A DNA stretch of 64,000 nucleotides from Bin5 sp965204705 (GTDB taxonomy: Bacteria > Chloroflexota > Anaerolineae > Caldilineales > Caldilineaceae). Of this stretch, positions 1 to 7,163 are shown in pieces. Both the position numbers and the translations under genes were made by a program. Below the pieces are notes generated by a model. That model saw only the letters and a list, made by a program, of their open reading frames with translations. It was not told the origin of the DNA and made no database searches. Each line of letters starts with the position of its first letter. Within the stretch, counting starts at the first letter, position 1. The stretch spans positions 5,704,001 through 5,768,000 of the forward strand of contig OZ242006.1 in assembly GCA_965204705.1 (NCBI GenBank), written 5' to 3'.

Positions 1-122
1 GCAACCACGTGCACCTCCATGAACAGCGCGTCTGCGGCGTTGCGGGCCTTGATTTCACAGCGGTACATCGGGCCGTCATGTTCGGTAGAAAGTTCCTGCC
101 AATCAAGTTTAACCGTTGCCAT
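1..122 (-). CDS. Conserved short protein, N-terminal part only (runs off window)
   Basis: The reverse strand starts at ATG 122 and stays open to the window edge, giving about 40 residues that begin MATVKLDWQELS. The product is a clear paralogue of the complete protein at 1563-1856: both have MATV-L-W at the start, an RCE-I/V-ARN stretch and a MEVH stretch. It follows the excalibur lipoprotein on the same strand, as the last member of a repeated small-protein cassette. I do not recognise the family. The C-terminus is outside the window. Confidence 0.7.
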   Translation of the reverse strand, partial: MATVKLDWQELSTEHDGPMYRCEIKARNAADALFMEVHVV

Positions 123-207
123 CCCGCTCTCCTTCCTTTGTGAAAACGTCCTTGAGCCCCTCTACTCACACACAGCCCCGCCTGGGCGCAGGAGGCCCTT
201 GCGCCGT

Positions 208-801
208 CTACCGCTCACAGGCGATACCATCCCTATCCCGATCGAATTTCGGCTGGTAGCAGGCATGGTCGGATCGCATGTTGCCCAGGCCCATTTCGTG
301 GGCCTCCGTGCAGGTTCTCGGGCAAGACTGCGCCGGCGGCGGTTGCGGGGCGGGGGCGGGCGTGTTGGGAGACGGCACGGGCGTGTCCGTGGGTGCAGGG
401 GCGGACGGGATGTCCTGTGCCAGGGGAATCGAAGTCGTCTCCTGGCTAACGACCAGGAGCTGCGCGTAAATCCAGCCGCGCTGACCGTTCACGCAGCAGA
501 ATTCCAGCCAGTCACCGGCGGCGTTGCGGCCGCTGATGTCGAAGCGATCGCCCTGTTCCACCGTCCCGACGATCGCAAATACGGTTCCTGGTCCTGATCT
601 TACATTGACCTGTGCGCTGTTGACGGTGAAATGAGGGACGGGCACCGGGGTGTCGGTCGGGGACGCAGGCCTGTTGGTGGCCGTGGGCACGGGCGCATTG
701 GTCGCCGTGGGCGGTTGTTCAGACGAAGGCTCGTCTCCGCCTCCGCAGGCGAGAAAGGCGAAGAGAATGAAGCAGGCGGCGAAAAGCAGGAGTCGTTTCA
801 T
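208..801 (-). CDS. Lipoprotein with SH3-like and excalibur calcium-binding domains
   Basis: 197 residues. Residues 1-19 are a lipoprotein signal (MKRLLLFAACFILFAFLAC, lipobox Cys19), so the mature protein should be lipid-anchored outside the cytoplasmic membrane. A Pro/Thr-rich linker follows (about 25-57). Residues about 58-120 form a bacterial SH3-like domain (VNVRSGPG motif, then GWIYAQLL). After a second Pro-rich linker, residues about 160-197 match the excalibur domain, ending DRDRDGIACE with its acidic EF-hand-like loop and paired cysteines. Such proteins are usually wall-associated or calcium-binding, but the partner is unknown. Two degraded excalibur copies lie nearby (1410-1502, 3406-3531), so this is the surviving copy of a repeated cassette. 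Confidence 0.85.
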   Translation of the reverse strand: MKRLLLFAACFILFAFLACGGGDEPSSEQPPTATNAPVPTATNRPASPTDTPVPVPHFTVNSAQVNVRSGPGTVFAIVGTVEQGDRFDISGRNAAGDWLEFCCVNGQRGWIYAQLLVVSQETTSIPLAQDIPSAPAPTDTPVPSPNTPAPAPQPPPAQSCPRTCTEAHEMGLGNMRSDHACYQPKFDRDRDGIACER

Positions 802-905
802 TGTTATGATCCTCGTTGATCAGATTGTCTAGCTGGATTCAGTTATTATCAGATTCGGCCCCTCCCAAGGCCATCTGCCGCGTCGCTGTGCCATGTGCTC
901 GGGCG

Positions 906-1127
906 CTAAGGCCCGGTATCAGGCGGTTTTTTCTGTGCCGTGACTTTCTTTTTCCGGTAGAAGTGGGTGCGCTCTTGCTGACCTGAGGGCGGCTTCCACT
1001 GTCTGGCGGGGCGTATGTAGATGTGTATGAAATACCAGATCGCAAGCGCGAAGGGGACTGAGACGAAAATAATGGCTCCGATGTCGCCCTCGAGGATGCG
1101 CTCAGCAAGGTGGAATGTGAACTGCAT
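906..1127 (-). CDS. Small single-pass membrane protein
   Basis: 73 residues with one strong membrane segment at about 17-37 (IGAIIFVSVPFALAIWYFI) and a basic, Lys-rich tail. The ATG at 1127 is preceded by an AGGAGG ribosome site 7 bases upstream. It is a close paralogue of 3532-3750 (shared GDIG-IIFV, FALAIW-FI, ERTHFYRK and VTAQKKPP). It sits between the small membrane protein at 1164-1373 and the lipoprotein at 208-801 and is probably co-transcribed with them. The family is unknown to me; the duplication and strong ribosome site support a real gene. Confidence 0.75.
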   Translation of the reverse strand: MQFTFHLAERILEGDIGAIIFVSVPFALAIWYFIHIYIRPARQWKPPSGQQERTHFYRKKKVTAQKKPPDTGP

Positions 1128-1163
1128 GGATCCCTCCTGGCATGCCGCATGGCCATGATCTTC

Positions 1164-1373
1164 CTATCTGCGATTACGGGGACGCGAGAGTAGCCACAAG
1201 ACGAGACCACTCGTCCACCACCCTAGAAGAAACCCCCAGTTGAATTCAACCTGAAGCGGCGGCGGTAAAAAGTGAATCACAACCGGGATAATTGTGCCCG
1301 CCAGGCCCGTCAGCAAGAAATATTTTGTGCGCCCTTGCCCCTTCGGAAGATAGTCGATTTTGGACCTTCTAAT
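1164..1373 (-). CDS. Putative small two-pass membrane protein, start unclear
   Basis: On the reverse strand an open frame ends at TAG 1164-1166 and encodes two hydrophobic segments, around KYFLLTGLAGTIIPVVIHFL and FLLGWWTSGLVLWLL, followed by a basic tail RPRNRR. The composition is typical of a small membrane protein and the frame ends 36 bases before the start of the membrane gene at 1127. No ATG or GTG lies at a sensible place. The frame runs back through ATT 1371-1373 to the stop codon of the excalibur relic at 1410, so the gene may use a rare start or may have lost its 5' end. Confidence 0.4.
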   Translation of the reverse strand: MRRSKIDYLPKGQGRTKYFLLTGLAGTIIPVVIHFLPPPLQVEFNWGFLLGWWTSGLVLWLLSRPRNRR

Positions 1374-1409
1374 GACTATGCAAATAGTTTGTAAGCCGCG
1401 CTCCCTCTC

Positions 1410-1502
1410 TCACTCACACACGACGCCGTCGCTGTCACCTTCTCTCATTTACTGATACGCCGAATGGGTACTCGGCACCGGCGCGATGCCGCGGCGGCGG
1501 GT
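1410..1502 (-). pseudogene. Excalibur-domain relic with in-frame stop
   Basis: The reverse frame reads GIAPVPSTHSAYQ, stop, MREGDSDGVVCE, stop. The second part carries the acidic loop and terminal Cys-Glu of an excalibur domain (compare DRDRDGIACE at the end of the lipoprotein at 208-801). The relic at 3406-3531 aligns along its length (GIAPAP...AYQYMNDRGNDGVECE). The internal TAA at 1449-1451 and the absence of a signal peptide show this is the decayed C-terminal end of a former lipoprotein gene. Confidence 0.6.
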
Positions 1503-1562
1503 ACGGCTGTGAACGAGGCCGACCGCAGACAGACCTCTCCGGCCGGTTGCCGGGAGCCGCCT

Positions 1563-1856
1563 TCACCCGGCCAGCGTCGTCAGCAGCGTCGGCGCGTTGG
1601 CGAAGTACCACTCTGTCAGCGCTGTTTTGGCGTCGTCGAGAGTGCCGGATGTCCGGAAGGGGTGGAGTGGTATGGAGCGCTGGCTGTTTTCGAACCAGTA
1701 GTAGGCGGTAACGATGTGTACGCCGCCCGTCAGTTTTCCCCCGTGCACTTCCATGACGAGCGCGTCCCTGCCGTTACGGGCCTGGACTTCACAGCGGTGA
1801 ATCTCGTCTCCGCCGGTGGTGGAAACGTTCTGCCAATGAAGCTCAACCGTTGCCAT
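1563..1856 (-). CDS. Conserved short hypothetical protein
   Basis: 97 residues from ATG 1856. This start is preferred to ATG 1874 because an AGGAGG ribosome site lies 9 bases upstream of it. The protein is soluble, with no signal peptide or membrane segment, and begins MATVELHWQNVS. It is a paralogue of the partial gene at 1-122. The mixed beta/alpha look (ARNGRDALVMEVHGG, VHIVTAYYWFENSQR) gives no family assignment. It belongs to the repeated cassette of small genes in this part of the window. Confidence 0.65.
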   Translation of the reverse strand: MATVELHWQNVSTTGGDEIHRCEVQARNGRDALVMEVHGGKLTGGVHIVTAYYWFENSQRSIPLHPFRTSGTLDDAKTALTEWYFANAPTLLTTLAG

Positions 1857-2024
1857 GTCGCAGTTCCTCCTCATTCACGCGATCCTGTTGTTATCGCGGT
1901 GGTTCATATGTCGGTATTTGGGAATTGATGGGACTGGGCGGTGTGTGGGTAACTGGTAGCGTCTTATCGGGCCCACCGGCCCGCGTCGAATCTTCCCGAC
2001 CTCAAAGTGGACGCTCCTGTGCGC

Positions 2025-2336
2025 CTATGTACTTCTCTTTCTTTGTCGAGCCAGGGCCTCGTCATTTGCTGGATAAAACAGTGCTACGATCCTTCCGCTG
2101 GGTGCAATGTTCCATGAGTGCAGTTCCATACCTTCCTTCGCGGCAGATGATACCACTGATTGGAAGTCATCGGCGTTCACTTCTCCCCTCACTTCTGCCA
2201 ATTCCTGTCTGATCAGATTTATTGTGCGTTGGGATTCGCTGTACGCCCATGCTCTTTGTTCCGGTCCGTTTGGCACCTCTGTTCTCCTTCCACGTGAATC
2301 AAACCACGGCTGTCCTGCGTTATGCCTGGCCTCCAT
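2025..2336 (-). CDS. Hypothetical protein
   Basis: About 103 residues from ATG 2336, which has a GGAGG site 10 bases upstream; an in-frame GTG at 2354 is the alternative. It is soluble, with a helical middle (ESQRTINLIRQELAEVRGEV) and a C-terminal part (WNIAPSGRIVALFYPAN) that looks like a folded small domain. I do not recognise it. It stands alone between the minus-strand cassette and the divergent toxin-antitoxin pair. Confidence 0.5.
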   Translation of the reverse strand: MEARHNAGQPWFDSRGRRTEVPNGPEQRAWAYSESQRTINLIRQELAEVRGEVNADDFQSVVSSAAKEGMELHSWNIAPSGRIVALFYPANDEALARQRKRST

Positions 2337-2476
2337 GATGTGCTGAGCCTCCACGATCCGTCAAATATCTGTCTGGGGCGGAATCTTCGCATCCTTCGTA
2401 TTCGGATGACACGATTTATCGGCAGGTCCGCGAAGTGGCTGGTCTGATCCCGGCGACCCTGTGTCGGGGACTCATT

Positions 2477-2508
2477 TGCATTATATTCCTAATACGGAAT
2501 ATAATGCA
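2477..2508 (+). promoter_or_regulatory. Palindromic operator overlapping toxin-antitoxin promoter
   Basis: Perfect 13-bp arms (TGCATTATATTCC, 2477-2489, and its complement at 2496-2508) are separated by the 6-base spacer TAATAC. The right arm contains a consensus -10 box TATAAT (2500-2505), with a weak -35 TTGCAT at 2476-2481, 18 bp upstream. The toxin ATG is at 2512, only six bases after the -10 box. The layout fits autorepression by the XRE antitoxin/toxin complex and a leaderless mRNA. Confidence 0.75.
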
Positions 2509-2511
2509 TTC

Positions 2512-2874
2512 ATGTCTTGGGAGGCGGAGTATACGGATGAGTTTGGGCAGTGGTGGCAGACGCTTTCGGAGAGGCAGCAGGACGACGTGGCCGCCAGGGT
2601 CGAATTGCTGATGGCGTATGGTCCAGAGTTGCCTTTTCCTTACTCCTCGGACGTCAGAAGCTCACGTCACGGGGTTATGCGCGAGCTTCGAGCGCAGAGC
2701 CATGGCAGGCCCTTACGCGTCTTTTACGCCTTTGACCCCAGGCGAACGTCGATACTGCTTATCGGCGGAGACAAGAGCGGAAACGACCGGTTCTACGAAG
2801 AGTACGTGCCAGTCGCTGATAACCTCTACGACGAGCATCTGGAGGAACTGAGAAAGGAGGGGTTAATCGAATGA
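2512..2874 (+). CDS. RelE/HigB-like type II toxin
   Basis: 120 residues from ATG 2512; a GTG at 2461 in the same frame would sit upstream of the operator and is rejected. Features of the phage-derived Gp49-like/HigB group of RelE-type toxins are the N-terminal FGQWWQTLSERQQDDVAARV helix pair, the basic VMRELRAQSHGRPLRVFYAF core and the ILLIGGDKSG strand. Members usually cleave mRNA on the ribosome. The stop overlaps the start of the antitoxin gene (ATGA), so toxin precedes antitoxin, as in HigBA-type loci. Confidence 0.85.
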   Translation: MSWEAEYTDEFGQWWQTLSERQQDDVAARVELLMAYGPELPFPYSSDVRSSRHGVMRELRAQSHGRPLRVFYAFDPRRTSILLIGGDKSGNDRFYEEYVPVADNLYDEHLEELRKEGLIE

Positions 2875-3215
2875 GTGGACGCCGTCCGTTCAGCGAGTTG
2901 ACCAAGGGATTTTCGCCGGAGCGCCGCCGTCGCATTGACGAGACAAAGAGGGAGTTGGTGGCGGAGATGCCTTTGCATGAGTTGCGCCGGGCGCGGGCGC
3001 TGACCCAGCAGGAGTTGGCGCAGATGCTGAAGGTGAACCAGCCCGCGATCTCCAAGCTGGAGCAGCGGGCAGACGTGTACATCTCCAGTCTCCGTTCTTA
3101 CATTGAGGCTGTTGGGGGCAAACTGAAAATCGTCGCCGACTTTCCCGAAGGCGAGGTAGCGATCACAAACTTCGCTGACGTGGATGTGGAAGAAGATGAA
3201 AGTACGCCGTTCTAG
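2871..3215 (+). CDS. XRE-family antitoxin
   Basis: 114 residues with a central helix-turn-helix at about 38-75 (LRRARALTQQELAQML, then QPAISKLEQR), the classical XRE/Cro pattern. The N-terminal part is basic and helical, and the acidic C-terminus (VDVEEDESTPF) may contact the toxin. It starts within the toxin stop codon, so translation is coupled. It is expected to neutralise the RelE-like toxin and to repress the palindrome at 2477-2508. Confidence 0.88.
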   Translation: MSGRRPFSELTKGFSPERRRRIDETKRELVAEMPLHELRRARALTQQELAQMLKVNQPAISKLEQRADVYISSLRSYIEAVGGKLKIVADFPEGEVAITNFADVDVEEDESTPF

Positions 3216-3405
3216 GCGATTTTTCGGGGTTGCGGGCACTATAGCCCCTGCAATTCGTATCAGAAGAGACGTAGCCGCCGTGCGGCAAGTTTTCTATTGA
3301 CCGGCGCCCGTTGCCTTCGATGAACCCCAGTTTACCTTTGACCAATAGGCCCGTTCGTCCTCGGGGATTGCTCGCCGAATCACCCCCATTGCCCACCGCT
3401 CCGCT

Positions 3406-3531
3406 TCATCCGCTCCACTCACACTCAACACCATCGTTACCGCGGTCGTTCATATACTGGTAGGCGGGCTGATCACGCGGCGCCGGGGCGATGCCGTGTT
3501 TGCGTTGACGAGCGCCTCTTCCACCAGGGGG
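3406..3531 (-). pseudogene. Excalibur-domain relic downstream of membrane gene
   Basis: Immediately after the stop of the small membrane gene at 3532, the same frame continues for 41 codons and ends AYQYMNDRGNDGVECEWSG. This carries the excalibur acidic loop and terminal Cys, but no signal peptide or start codon. It matches the relic at 1410-1502 (shared GIAP-P and AYQ) and repeats the order membrane protein then excalibur protein seen at 208-1127. It is best read as the remnant of a deleted lipoprotein gene. Confidence 0.55.
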
Positions 3532-3750
3532 CTAAGGCCCGTCGGCGGGCGGTTTTTTCTGTGCTGTGACTTTCCTTTTCCGGTAGAAGTGAGTGCGCTC
3601 TTGCGGACCTGGGGGCGGCTTCCACTTTTTGGCGGGGTGTATGTAGATGCGTATGAACCACCAAATCGCAAGCGCGAAGACGATTAGGACGAAAATAATG
3701 GTTCCGATGTCGCCGTCGAGGATGCTTTCAGCAAGGTGGAGTCCGTCCAT
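3532..3750 (-). CDS. Small single-pass membrane protein, paralogue
   Basis: 72 residues from ATG 3750, which has a GGAAGGA ribosome site; longer upstream starts lack one. There is one membrane segment at about 17-36 (TIIFVLIVFALAIWWFI) and a basic Lys/Pro-rich tail. It is highly similar to the protein at 906-1127, including HFYRK and VTAQKKPP. Its former downstream partner is now only an excalibur relic. Function unknown. Nothing recognisable lies in 3751-4027 apart from a possible MITE end fragment near 3817-3832. Confidence 0.7.
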   Translation of the reverse strand: MDGLHLAESILDGDIGTIIFVLIVFALAIWWFIRIYIHPAKKWKPPPGPQERTHFYRKRKVTAQKKPPADGP

Positions 3751-4027
3751 GTGTCCTTCCTGTGACCTGGTCGTCTCGCGGCGTCCGGGAGGTAGTGGCG
3801 GTAAGGGGTTGTCCCCGATTTTGGGATGCACAGATCATGCTGAAGACATCCCAGAGCCTTGGGCTGAGGTTGTCTGAACGGTTTTTCGCCGGTGGCCAAC
3901 TGCCAGAACCGCTGAATCGCACAAGGAGCCGCCGGGCATAAAGGTGACCCGCCGCGAGATGAACTAATCGTCATGCCAGGCCCGGCAGGCGCTCATTCAG
4001 CGAGTCATCTCTGCCCTGACTTTACGA

Positions 4028-4060
4028 TTGACAGTATAGCGTATTTGGTATACAAGATAC
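4028..4060 (+). promoter_or_regulatory. Promoter and imperfect palindromic operator of IclR gene
   Basis: A perfect -35 TTGACA lies at 4028-4033, with a possible -10 (TATACA 4049-4054 or TACAAG 4051-4056). The -10 region sits inside an imperfect 20-bp palindrome at 4041-4060, GTATTTGGTATACAAGATAC, centred on GTATAC. Overlap of the -10 with a dyad just upstream of a regulator gene fits autorepression. The assignment to IclR binding is inferred from position only. Confidence 0.5.
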
Positions 4061-4097
4061 GCTGCATGTGCGAATTACGCAACGCTTGAGGGGCATT

Positions 4098-4880
4098 ATG
4101 CAACCAAGACGGGGGCAGCAGCTGGTGCAGTCGCTGGAGCGGGGGCTGACGGCGCTGGAGATGGCGCTGGACGGCAGCGTCCGCCCGTCGCATGTGGCGG
4201 AGGCGCTCGGGATCGACCGCAGCACGGCCTATCGTTTGCTGTACACGTTGATGGCGAAGGGCTATCTGCTGCAGGATGAACGCACGCGCGAGTTCACTTC
4301 GAATCCGACCAAGTTCTTCCAGCTTTACGGCAAGGTGGCGACGTTGCTGGACTGGCCGGACATTGCGGGGGACTTCCTCACGAGACTGCGGGAACAAAGC
4401 GGCGAGACGGCCAATCTGGGCGTGCGGCAGGCCAATAACGTGATCTATATCGCGCACAAGCCGGGGCAGGCGGCGCTGAGCGTGAATTTCGCGCTGGGCA
4501 CGAGCCGTCCGCTGCACTGTTCGGCGCTGGGCAAGGCGCTGCTGGCGGCGCAGCCGGATGCGGTCACGGAGGAGTGGGTGGCGAGCGCTCCTCTGACTGA
4601 GTACACTTCCAAGACTATCACCGAGCCTTCGCTCCTGAAGCGTCATCTGGGGACGGTGCGCGCCGACGGGTATGCGGTTGACGATGAGGAGACCTTTGCC
4701 GGCGTACGCTGTATTGCGGCGCCGATCCACGATCACCGCCAGCAGGTGATCGCGGCCCTGGGCATCTCGGGGCCGACCACACGCATCACGCATGAGCAGC
4801 TGCCCCATTTCGCCGAGACGGTCATGCAGGTTGCCGCGCAGCTGTCGGCCGAACTGGGCGCGCCCGTTGCCGACCTCTGA
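4098..4880 (+). CDS. IclR-family transcriptional regulator
   Basis: 260 residues from ATG 4098 (GAGGGG just upstream; a GTG at 4068 is the alternative). The N-terminal winged helix-turn-helix spans about 8-70 (SLERGLTALEMAL, then HVAEALGIDRSTAYRLLYTL), and the C-terminal effector-binding GAF-like domain about 85-255 (CSALGKALLAA, GYAVDDEETFAGVRCIAAPI). Both are typical of IclR, and so is the length. It precedes the ABC importer and hydrolases on the same strand and probably controls their use of a carbohydrate-like or acyl substrate. Confidence 0.92.
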   Translation: MQPRRGQQLVQSLERGLTALEMALDGSVRPSHVAEALGIDRSTAYRLLYTLMAKGYLLQDERTREFTSNPTKFFQLYGKVATLLDWPDIAGDFLTRLREQSGETANLGVRQANNVIYIAHKPGQAALSVNFALGTSRPLHCSALGKALLAAQPDAVTEEWVASAPLTEYTSKTITEPSLLKRHLGTVRADGYAVDDEETFAGVRCIAAPIHDHRQQVIAALGISGPTTRITHEQLPHFAETVMQVAAQLSAELGAPVADL

Positions 4881-5304
4881 ACGCCAAAAGCCCTCCAAGT
4901 GTAGTGGTTTGCGTTTGCAGTCATCACCGCTTTTGTTGCTTTGGCCGCGGCCTGCTGGGCGTGGGAAAGCAACTATCCTCAAGGTATCCTCCTGACGAGT
5001 GATGTACCGCCGGAGCCATATCGCTCCTGGCGCGGATCAGCCAGTCTCCTGGATCAGCGGGCGAAAACCCCTCAACTCCCTTCATAAACTGCCCTGTCCT
5101 CTCGCTGTGCCGGTCCAAAGTTAAGGACATGGCTGTCCTTGGCGCGGGCCACACCGGCCGCCGTAACTGCGACCGCGTCGACCGCGGCGACCGCGGCGGC
5201 CAGGGCGAACTCAATTCCCCACATTCCCTGTCGACAGAAAGGCCGCCGCCGCGAACTCTTCCTCCCCCGTTCAGGCTGTGGCATATTTCGCCGCCAGGAC
5301 GTTG
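4881..5304. other. Intergenic, no gene seen
   Basis: This GC-rich stretch between the regulator and the MITE-like element has open frames on both strands, but they are compositional (Arg/Ala/Gly-rich) and show no family motif or ribosome site. Short runs such as CGCGTCGACCGCGGCGACCGCGG are low-complexity. No promoter, tRNA or terminator was recognised. Confidence 0.5.
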
Positions 5305-5658
5305 GCCCTTTTGGGTGCAGTCCAATTTTGGGGAGAGAGTGGGCAGGCACAAGGCCTGCCCCTACCGTGGTCACGGCGGACGGCTTCGCGGCACGACGCG
5401 GGTGGGCGACCGGCGGCATAGACAGCAGGCCGGCGACGCGGCGCCAACGTGGCATGGTGTTGAGGGGGGGCGTTGCGGGGGGAACCCCCCCGCACAAGGG
5501 AGGGCCGAAGGCCCGACCGCATAGAACTGCAGTGGTCAGTGATCAGTGGTCAGAGGGAACGGCACTTTCGCTGATCGGGGACGCGAATTGGCTTTGGGTT
5601 GGTCGTTACCGGAGGTGTACGAAAGTTCGCCCTCAGTCTGGACTGCACCCGCCCTTTT
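5305..5658. mobile_element. MITE-like element, copy A, with 8-bp target duplication
   Basis: The element proper is 5313-5650 (338 bp). Its ends are inverted repeats with 12 identical bases, GGGTGCAGTCCA. It is flanked by a perfect direct repeat GCCCTTTT (5305-5312 and 5651-5658), the expected target-site duplication. It encodes nothing. Inside are hairpins GGGCAGGC/GCCTGCCC and GCGGGGGG/CCCCCCGC and the motif CAGTGGTCAGTGATCAG. Related copies lie at 21931-22376 and 36802-37186. It sits directly upstream of the ABC operon promoter. Confidence 0.75.
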
Positions 5659-5665
5659 TTTGCGA

Positions 5666-5694
5666 TTGTTCACATGAAATCCCTATGCTACAAT
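5666..5694 (+). promoter_or_regulatory. Promoter of first ABC operon
   Basis: TTGTTC (5666-5671), a 17-bp spacer and TACAAT (5689-5694) form a good sigma-70-type promoter. The expected start is near 5701, leaving a leader of about 85 bases before the binding-protein ATG. It begins 8 bp after the target duplication of the MITE-like element, so the insertion may have altered upstream control. Confidence 0.55.
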
Positions 5695-5785
5695 GGCCCG
5701 ACGCCGAGCAAAATAATTTAATTTTATTGACATAGTACAGCCGAGATTGCCTGGGTATCAACCATTGACAAGGAGGAAGGGAACG

Positions 5786-7078
5786 ATGAAACGCTTTTGC
5801 CTGGTTCTACTCATCATTGTGTCTTTGGCCCTGGCCGCGTGTCAGCCGGTCGCATCCGAGCCGGCGGCAGACATGTCGATGGAGGCCACCGAGCCGAGCG
5901 GCACGGTAGAGGTATTCTCCTGGTGGAGCGGCGGCGGCGAGTTGGCCGGTCTCGACGCCATCATCGAGGTCTTCAACGCGCGCTATCCCGACGTCGAGTT
6001 CGACAACGCAGCAATCGGCGGGGGCGACGGTGTCAACATGAAGACGGTTTTGGAGACGCGCATGCTGGGCGGCGAGCCGCCGGACTCGTTCCAGGTCTGG
6101 GCGGGTGTGGGCGTCGTCGAGGATCACGTCGTGCCCGGCAGAATGGAGGGGCTGGATTTCCTCTTTTCGGAAGAGGGGCTGTACGACGTGTTCCCGCAGT
6201 CGGTGATCGACAACGTCTCCTACGAAGGGACGCCGTATGTCGTGCCGGTGAACATCCATCGTCAGAACATCATGTGGTACCGGCTCGACAGGTTTGAGGC
6301 CGCCGGCATCACGGATCCGCCAACAAGCTGGGACGAGTTCTTCGTTGTGGCGGAACAGTTGAAAGAGGCCGGTATCCCGGCCATCGGCGGGGCGTCTCTG
6401 GGGGCGCTGGCCTTCCACACCTACAACTACTTCCTCAACGGCGTGACCGACGGCGAGACCTATCTCGGCCTGTTCGACGGTTCGGTCGGTTGGGATGCGC
6501 CGGAAGTGGCGGAGGCGCTGGAGCTTCACATGCGGGCGATGGAGTACGCCTCCGGCGACTGGCTGGAGGTCGGTTGGGGCGACCAGGTGGAGCGCTTTGC
6601 GGCCGACTACGACGAGACCCCGGCTATTATTCTGATGGGCGACTGGTTCTGGGGCTTCATCAAGTCGGAAGGGATCGAAGAGCTGGTCGGATGGGCCGAC
6701 ATCCCGAATCATCAGGGCAAATATGTCTGGGTGGCCGACTCCTTCGGTTTGCCCAAGAATGCGCCCAACCGGGACAACGCCATCGCCTGGCTGAAGGTCG
6801 TGGCTTCGAAGGATGGGCAGGACGCCTTCAATCCCCTCAAAGGCTCGATTCCGGTGCGCACGGACGGCGACGTGAGCCTCTATGACGAGTACTTGCGCGA
6901 GTCGATGGACGCCTGGCAGACGCATGAACTGCTGCCGTTCATCGGCGGTCTGGTGCGACAGAGCTTTGTGACCGACCTCGGCAACATTGTGAACAACATG
7001 CTGACCGGGCACGGCGACGTTGCCCGCGCGCAGGAGGAGCTGATTCAGGCCGCCAAAGAGTCCGGCATTGGCGAGTAA
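5786..7078 (+). CDS. ABC transporter sugar-type substrate-binding lipoprotein
   Basis: 430 residues from ATG 5786, with the ribosome site AAGGAGG. Residues 1-19 are a lipoprotein signal ending LALAAC. The rest is a family 1 solute-binding fold (VEVFSWWSGGGE, IIEVFNARYPDVEF, then TDPPTSWDEFF and AIIL-GDWFWG), typical of carbohydrate importers. It should capture a substrate outside the membrane and pass it to the permeases at 7164 and 8084. A strong hairpin at 7098-7134 separates it from the permeases, often linked to higher expression of the binding protein. The neighbouring hydrolases suggest a sugar released from a glycoconjugate, but the ligand is not readable from sequence. Confidence 0.9.
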   Translation: MKRFCLVLLIIVSLALAACQPVASEPAADMSMEATEPSGTVEVFSWWSGGGELAGLDAIIEVFNARYPDVEFDNAAIGGGDGVNMKTVLETRMLGGEPPDSFQVWAGVGVVEDHVVPGRMEGLDFLFSEEGLYDVFPQSVIDNVSYEGTPYVVPVNIHRQNIMWYRLDRFEAAGITDPPTSWDEFFVVAEQLKEAGIPAIGGASLGALAFHTYNYFLNGVTDGETYLGLFDGSVGWDAPEVAEALELHMRAMEYASGDWLEVGWGDQVERFAADYDETPAIILMGDWFWGFIKSEGIEELVGWADIPNHQGKYVWVADSFGLPKNAPNRDNAIAWLKVVASKDGQDAFNPLKGSIPVRTDGDVSLYDEYLRESMDAWQTHELLPFIGGLVRQSFVTDLGNIVNNMLTGHGDVARAQEELIQAAKESGIGE

Positions 7079-7097
7079 CTGATTCGCAGGCTTCGCA

Positions 7098-7134
7098 CGG
7101 AAAGCGGATAGGCGCCAGTTCTATCCGCTTTCCG
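7098..7134 (+). promoter_or_regulatory. Intercistronic stem-loop after binding-protein gene
   Basis: A perfect 14-bp stem (CGGAAAGCGGATAG and its complement) encloses a 9-base loop, between the binding-protein stop and the first permease. There is no T-run, so it is more likely an RNA-stability or partial read-through element than a full terminator. A similar hairpin occupies the same place in the second ABC operon (27134-27202). Confidence 0.8.
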
Positions 7135-7163
7135 CCTTCCCATTCAAGCACCTGAATCAAGCC

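Noticed and set aside
3163..3396. Reverse-strand frame containing LGFIEGNGRRS, reminiscent of the Fic motif HPFxxGNGR
   Set aside because: The catalytic His and surrounding Fic fold are absent, the frame overlaps the antitoxin end, and there is no ribosome site; the match is probably chance.
3811..3832. Fourth MITE copy, from TTTTGGGATGCAC resembling the right end of copy B
   Set aside because: Only one end is present and no internal element sequence follows; could be a remnant but is too short to claim.
4005..4982. Long reverse-strand frame antisense to the IclR gene
   Set aside because: Arg/Gln-rich composition typical of antisense frames in high-GC genes; IclR on the plus strand has clear domains.
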